Positions 5,724-7,567 of a stretch of DNA of 7,567 bases are shown here, in pieces (the first letter of the stretch is position 1; each line of letters begins with the position of its first letter). The DNA comes from Coprococcus sp. GTDB taxonomy: Bacteria; Bacillota; Clostridia; Lachnospirales; Lachnospiraceae. Both the position numbers and the translations under genes were made by a program. A model generated the notes under the pieces. The model did not search any database. It saw only the letters and a list, made by a program, of their open reading frames with translations, and had not been told where the DNA came from. The stretch is from contig JAEDGW010000118.1 in assembly GCA_016297325.1 (NCBI GenBank), positions 1-7,567 on the forward strand. Direction: 5' to 3'.

Positions 5724-7567
5724 ATGAACAAAGAGAAAGTAACGGTTATTTCAGCTGGGGGAGTCTACAAGGTAAGTTATAATCTGGATGTCAGCGACGT
5801 CATAGACACAAAGGTTTACGACACAAGCAGAAGCGGAGCAATCCCTGAGATGATCCCATGCGATATGCAGGATGAAGGCGGAGCGAGAGTATTTACATAC
5901 GAGGTTGACGACAAGAAGCCTCTTGTGGAAGTGCTCAGATCAGAGATGAACAAGAAGCAGATGCTCACACTTATGTACAATGTCCTCCAGGGACTTGAGG
6001 CATTTGGCAAGAACATGATATCTCTGAGCTATGTCGCAAAGGATGCACAGAGGGTATTTGCATCACCTGACACATTGGAGGTTGGATATATCGTCGCTCC
6101 TGTTCACAAGGAAGTTACTGATCTGAACGAGGTCAGAGATTTTATAAAGTCGATCATCATAGATGCAAGATATTCATTGATGGACACAGACAACTATGTT
6201 GCAAAACTGATAAATTACACGAATATGATGGGCACATTCTCAGTGTCAGACATGAAGAATGAAGTTGGCAATATGCTCATGGAGATAGGCGTGGATATCG
6301 AGATGATAAACAGCTCCAGAGCGGCTTCACCGAACGGACCAGTGGGTGGCAACAGCCATATACTTCGCGGTGATGCACCAGCGCCAAAGGTGAGCAGACT
6401 TGGAGTTATGAGAAACAATGCGCGCATGAACGGCCAGATGCCACCGATGGGACCGAATGGCCAGATGCCACCAATGGGAATGCCAAATGGCCAGATGCCA
6501 CCGATGGGAATGCCAAACGGTCAGATGCCACCGATGGGAATGCCAAACGGTCAGATGAGACCGATGGGACCAAACGGTCAGATGCCACCAATGGGAATGC
6601 CAAACGGTCAGATGAGACCGATGGGACCAAATGGTCAGATGCCACCAATGGGAATGCCAAACGGCCAGATGAGACCGATGGGAATGCCAAATGGCCAGAT
6701 GCCACCAATGGGACCGAACGGCCAGGTACCACCGATGGGAATGTCAAACGGCCAGATGCCACCAATGGGACCGAACGGCCAGATACCACCGATGGGAATG
6801 TCAAACGGCCAGATGCCACCAATGGGACCGAACGGCCAGATACCACCGATGGGACCGAATGGACAGGTACCACCAATGGGAATGCCGCCAGTGGGACCAA
6901 ATGCTCAGGTACCGGAAGCTGAGGCTGAGGAAAATAAGCCAGAAGATATAGATGAGATCAAGACAGTAAAAGATATTCCAGAGCAGCCAGAAACTGCAGC
7001 AGAGATGGCCGCAGATGCAGATGTACCAGCAGCAGAGAATGTTGACGAGAATCATGCAGAGAATGCAGAACCAACAGCTGCACCTGAGGATGTTGTGACA
7101 AAGAAAGAAATTCCAGAGAATGTGGATGATGTTCTCACACAGAAAGACAGTGTGGAGAATGGATCTGCAGATCATATAGATGATGCACAGACTGTAAAAG
7201 AGCAGCCGGCAGGCAATCCATTTGGAGGAAATCCATTTGGCGGAAATGGCAATCCGTTCGGCGGTAATCCGTTTGGCGGAAACCCATTTGGCAGACCAGA
7301 ACCTATGGGAGTGCCGCCAATGAAGGATATACCGCAGATGGAGAACAAAGCAGAGATGCCAAAGGTTCCACCGATGCCAGTAGTACCGCCAATGCCGGAG
7401 ACACCGAAGATGGAGAACAAGGCGGATATGCCAAAGGTTCCACCAATGCCTGTAGTACCGCCGATGCCAGAGACACCGAAGGTTCAGCCGACACCGGGTG
7501 TTCCACTAATGCCAGGTGTTCCACCTATGATGGGCGGCAATCCATTTGACGAGATTCCGATGCCTTA
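5724..7567 (+). CDS. DUF6382-like paralogue with long NGQMPPMG repeat tract (3' end outside window)
   Basis: The frame stays open for 614 codons to the window edge. I recognise no named family beyond the first domain. Residues 1-190 align without a gap to the N-terminal domain of the FHA protein up to residue 167. IPEM (40-43), TY-V (58-61), SYV (102-104), G121, PV (126-127) and NYVAKL (157-162) fall at identical residue numbers in both, which also supports both chosen starts. Residues 235-391 are 16 tandem 9/10-residue units of the type PNGQMPPMG(M). Residues about 398-495 are Glu/Ala/Asp-rich, 498-523 contain five NPFG(G) units, and 539-586 are two 24-residue Pro/Met-rich copies. No signal peptide or membrane helix is visible, so the tail is probably cytoplasmic and disordered. 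The start at 5724 has AGGG 9 nt upstream; an in-frame ATG at 5706 has no such site. The window ends on TA of the next codon, so a stop there is possible but not shown. Confidence 0.8.
   Translation, partial: MNKEKVTVISAGGVYKVSYNLDVSDVIDTKVYDTSRSGAIPEMIPCDMQDEGGARVFTYEVDDKKPLVEVLRSEMNKKQMLTLMYNVLQGLEAFGKNMISLSYVAKDAQRVFASPDTLEVGYIVAPVHKEVTDLNEVRDFIKSIIIDARYSLMDTDNYVAKLINYTNMMGTFSVSDMKNEVGNMLMEIGVDIEMINSSRAASPNGPVGGNSHILRGDAPAPKVSRLGVMRNNARMNGQMPPMGPNGQMPPMGMPNGQMPPMGMPNGQMPPMGMPNGQMRPMGPNGQMPPMGMPNGQMRPMGPNGQMPPMGMPNGQMRPMGMPNGQMPPMGPNGQVPPMGMSNGQMPPMGPNGQIPPMGMSNGQMPPMGPNGQIPPMGPNGQVPPMGMPPVGPNAQVPEAEAEENKPEDIDEIKTVKDIPEQPETAAEMAADADVPAAENVDENHAENAEPTAAPEDVVTKKEIPENVDDVLTQKDSVENGSADHIDDAQTVKEQPAGNPFGGNPFGGNGNPFGGNPFGGNPFGRPEPMGVPPMKDIPQMENKAEMPKVPPMPVVPPMPETPKMENKADMPKVPPMPVVPPMPETPKVQPTPGVPLMPGVPPMMGGNPFDEIPMP
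6426..6896 (+). repeat. In-frame tandem repeats of 27/30 nt (16 units)
   Basis: Sixteen units encode (P/S/M)NGQ(M/V/I)(P/R)PMG with or without an extra Met, so single units are 27 or 30 nt. They often pair into a higher-order 57-nt unit (19 residues). The last unit carries an extra PPVG, and a degenerate seventeenth unit (NAQVPE) follows. The fifth residue varies among Met, Val and Ile and the sixth between Pro and Arg. Sequence differences are mostly silent, which indicates selection on the protein. Confidence 0.95.
6741..6854 (+). repeat. Exact 57-bp tandem duplication within the repeat tract
   Basis: Positions 6741-6797 and 6798-6854 appear identical base for base, while other unit pairs carry silent or missense changes. 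For comparison, 6543-6599 and 6600-6656 differ only by a C/T in an Asn codon. The exact copy is probably the most recent expansion of the tract. Confidence 0.85.
7215..7292 (+). repeat. NPFGG repeat segment
   Basis: Five NPFG(G) motifs in 26 residues, interrupted once by NG. Codons vary between copies (CCA/CCG, TTT/TTC, GGA/GGC/GGT), so the segment is older than the exact duplication upstream. A further NPF occurs at residues 606-608. Confidence 0.85.
7338..7481 (+). repeat. 72-bp tandem duplication (24 residues) near window end
   Basis: 7338-7409 and 7410-7481 encode the same 24-residue Pro/Met-rich segment, with one amino acid change (Glu to Asp in ENKA-E/D-M) and several silent changes. 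The key motif KVPPMPVVPPMPETPK occurs in both copies. Confidence 0.9.

Noticed and set aside
6426..6896. Possible CRISPR array
   Set aside because: Units are directly adjacent 27/30-nt tandem copies with no unique spacers, and they are in frame within a long coding region.
6426..6896. Collagen-like repeat
   Set aside because: Gly does not occur at every third residue; the period is 9 or 10 residues.
6406..6900. 164-codon minus-strand frame with a regular SVASGR-type repeat
   Set aside because: It is the antisense shadow of the tandem repeat. Silent changes follow third positions of the plus-strand frame, which continues far beyond the repeat in both directions.

Overview
The window looks like chromosomal DNA of a Gram-positive anaerobe of the class Clostridia, most likely family Lachnospiraceae. 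The reasons are moderate GC content, strong AGGAGG-type ribosome binding sites, the sequences of the cyclophilin and MltG proteins, and an FHA protein with a DUF6382-like N-terminal domain of a kind I associate with that family. Species cannot be fixed from the sequence alone.

Layout. (1) 1-1859: the 3' part of a group II intron on the + strand. Its 5' end lies before the window. It carries a complete reverse transcriptase/maturase gene (394-1788), followed by ribozyme domains V and VI. (2) 1860-1918: a short 3' exon, which also holds a possible AT-rich terminator for the convergent gene. (3) 1919-2437, minus strand: a cyclophilin-type peptidyl-prolyl isomerase with a recognisable promoter at 2471-2499. 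(4) 2573-3790, plus strand: an MltG-type endolytic murein transglycosylase with an unusual Asp/Ser/Tyr/Gly-rich C-terminal tail. (5) 3791-3968: a regulatory region with a good sigma-70-type promoter bracketed by a 9-bp inverted repeat. (6) 3969-5609: a protein with an N-terminal DUF6382-like domain, a long acidic linker and a C-terminal FHA domain. (7) 5610-5723: two hairpins and a 16-nt direct repeat. (8) 5724-window end: a gene not closed within the window. Its N-terminal domain is a diverged paralogue of that of the FHA protein, followed by a long in-frame tandem-repeat tract and Pro/Met/Asn-rich segments.

How the genes fit together. The intron is a passenger element and has not interrupted any gene visible here. 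The isomerase and MltG are housekeeping genes that diverge from a shared 135-bp region. The most interesting part is the right-hand half. Two adjacent genes encode proteins that can be aligned without a gap over about the first 167 residues (44 identities by hand count) and then diverge completely. One ends in a phosphothreonine-recognition FHA domain and the other in low-complexity repeats. This suggests a small two-component scaffold or adaptor system, probably linked to phospho-signalling or to a cell-envelope or secretion machine. Its other members would lie downstream of the window. That role is inference; the shared domain and the repeats are directly visible.
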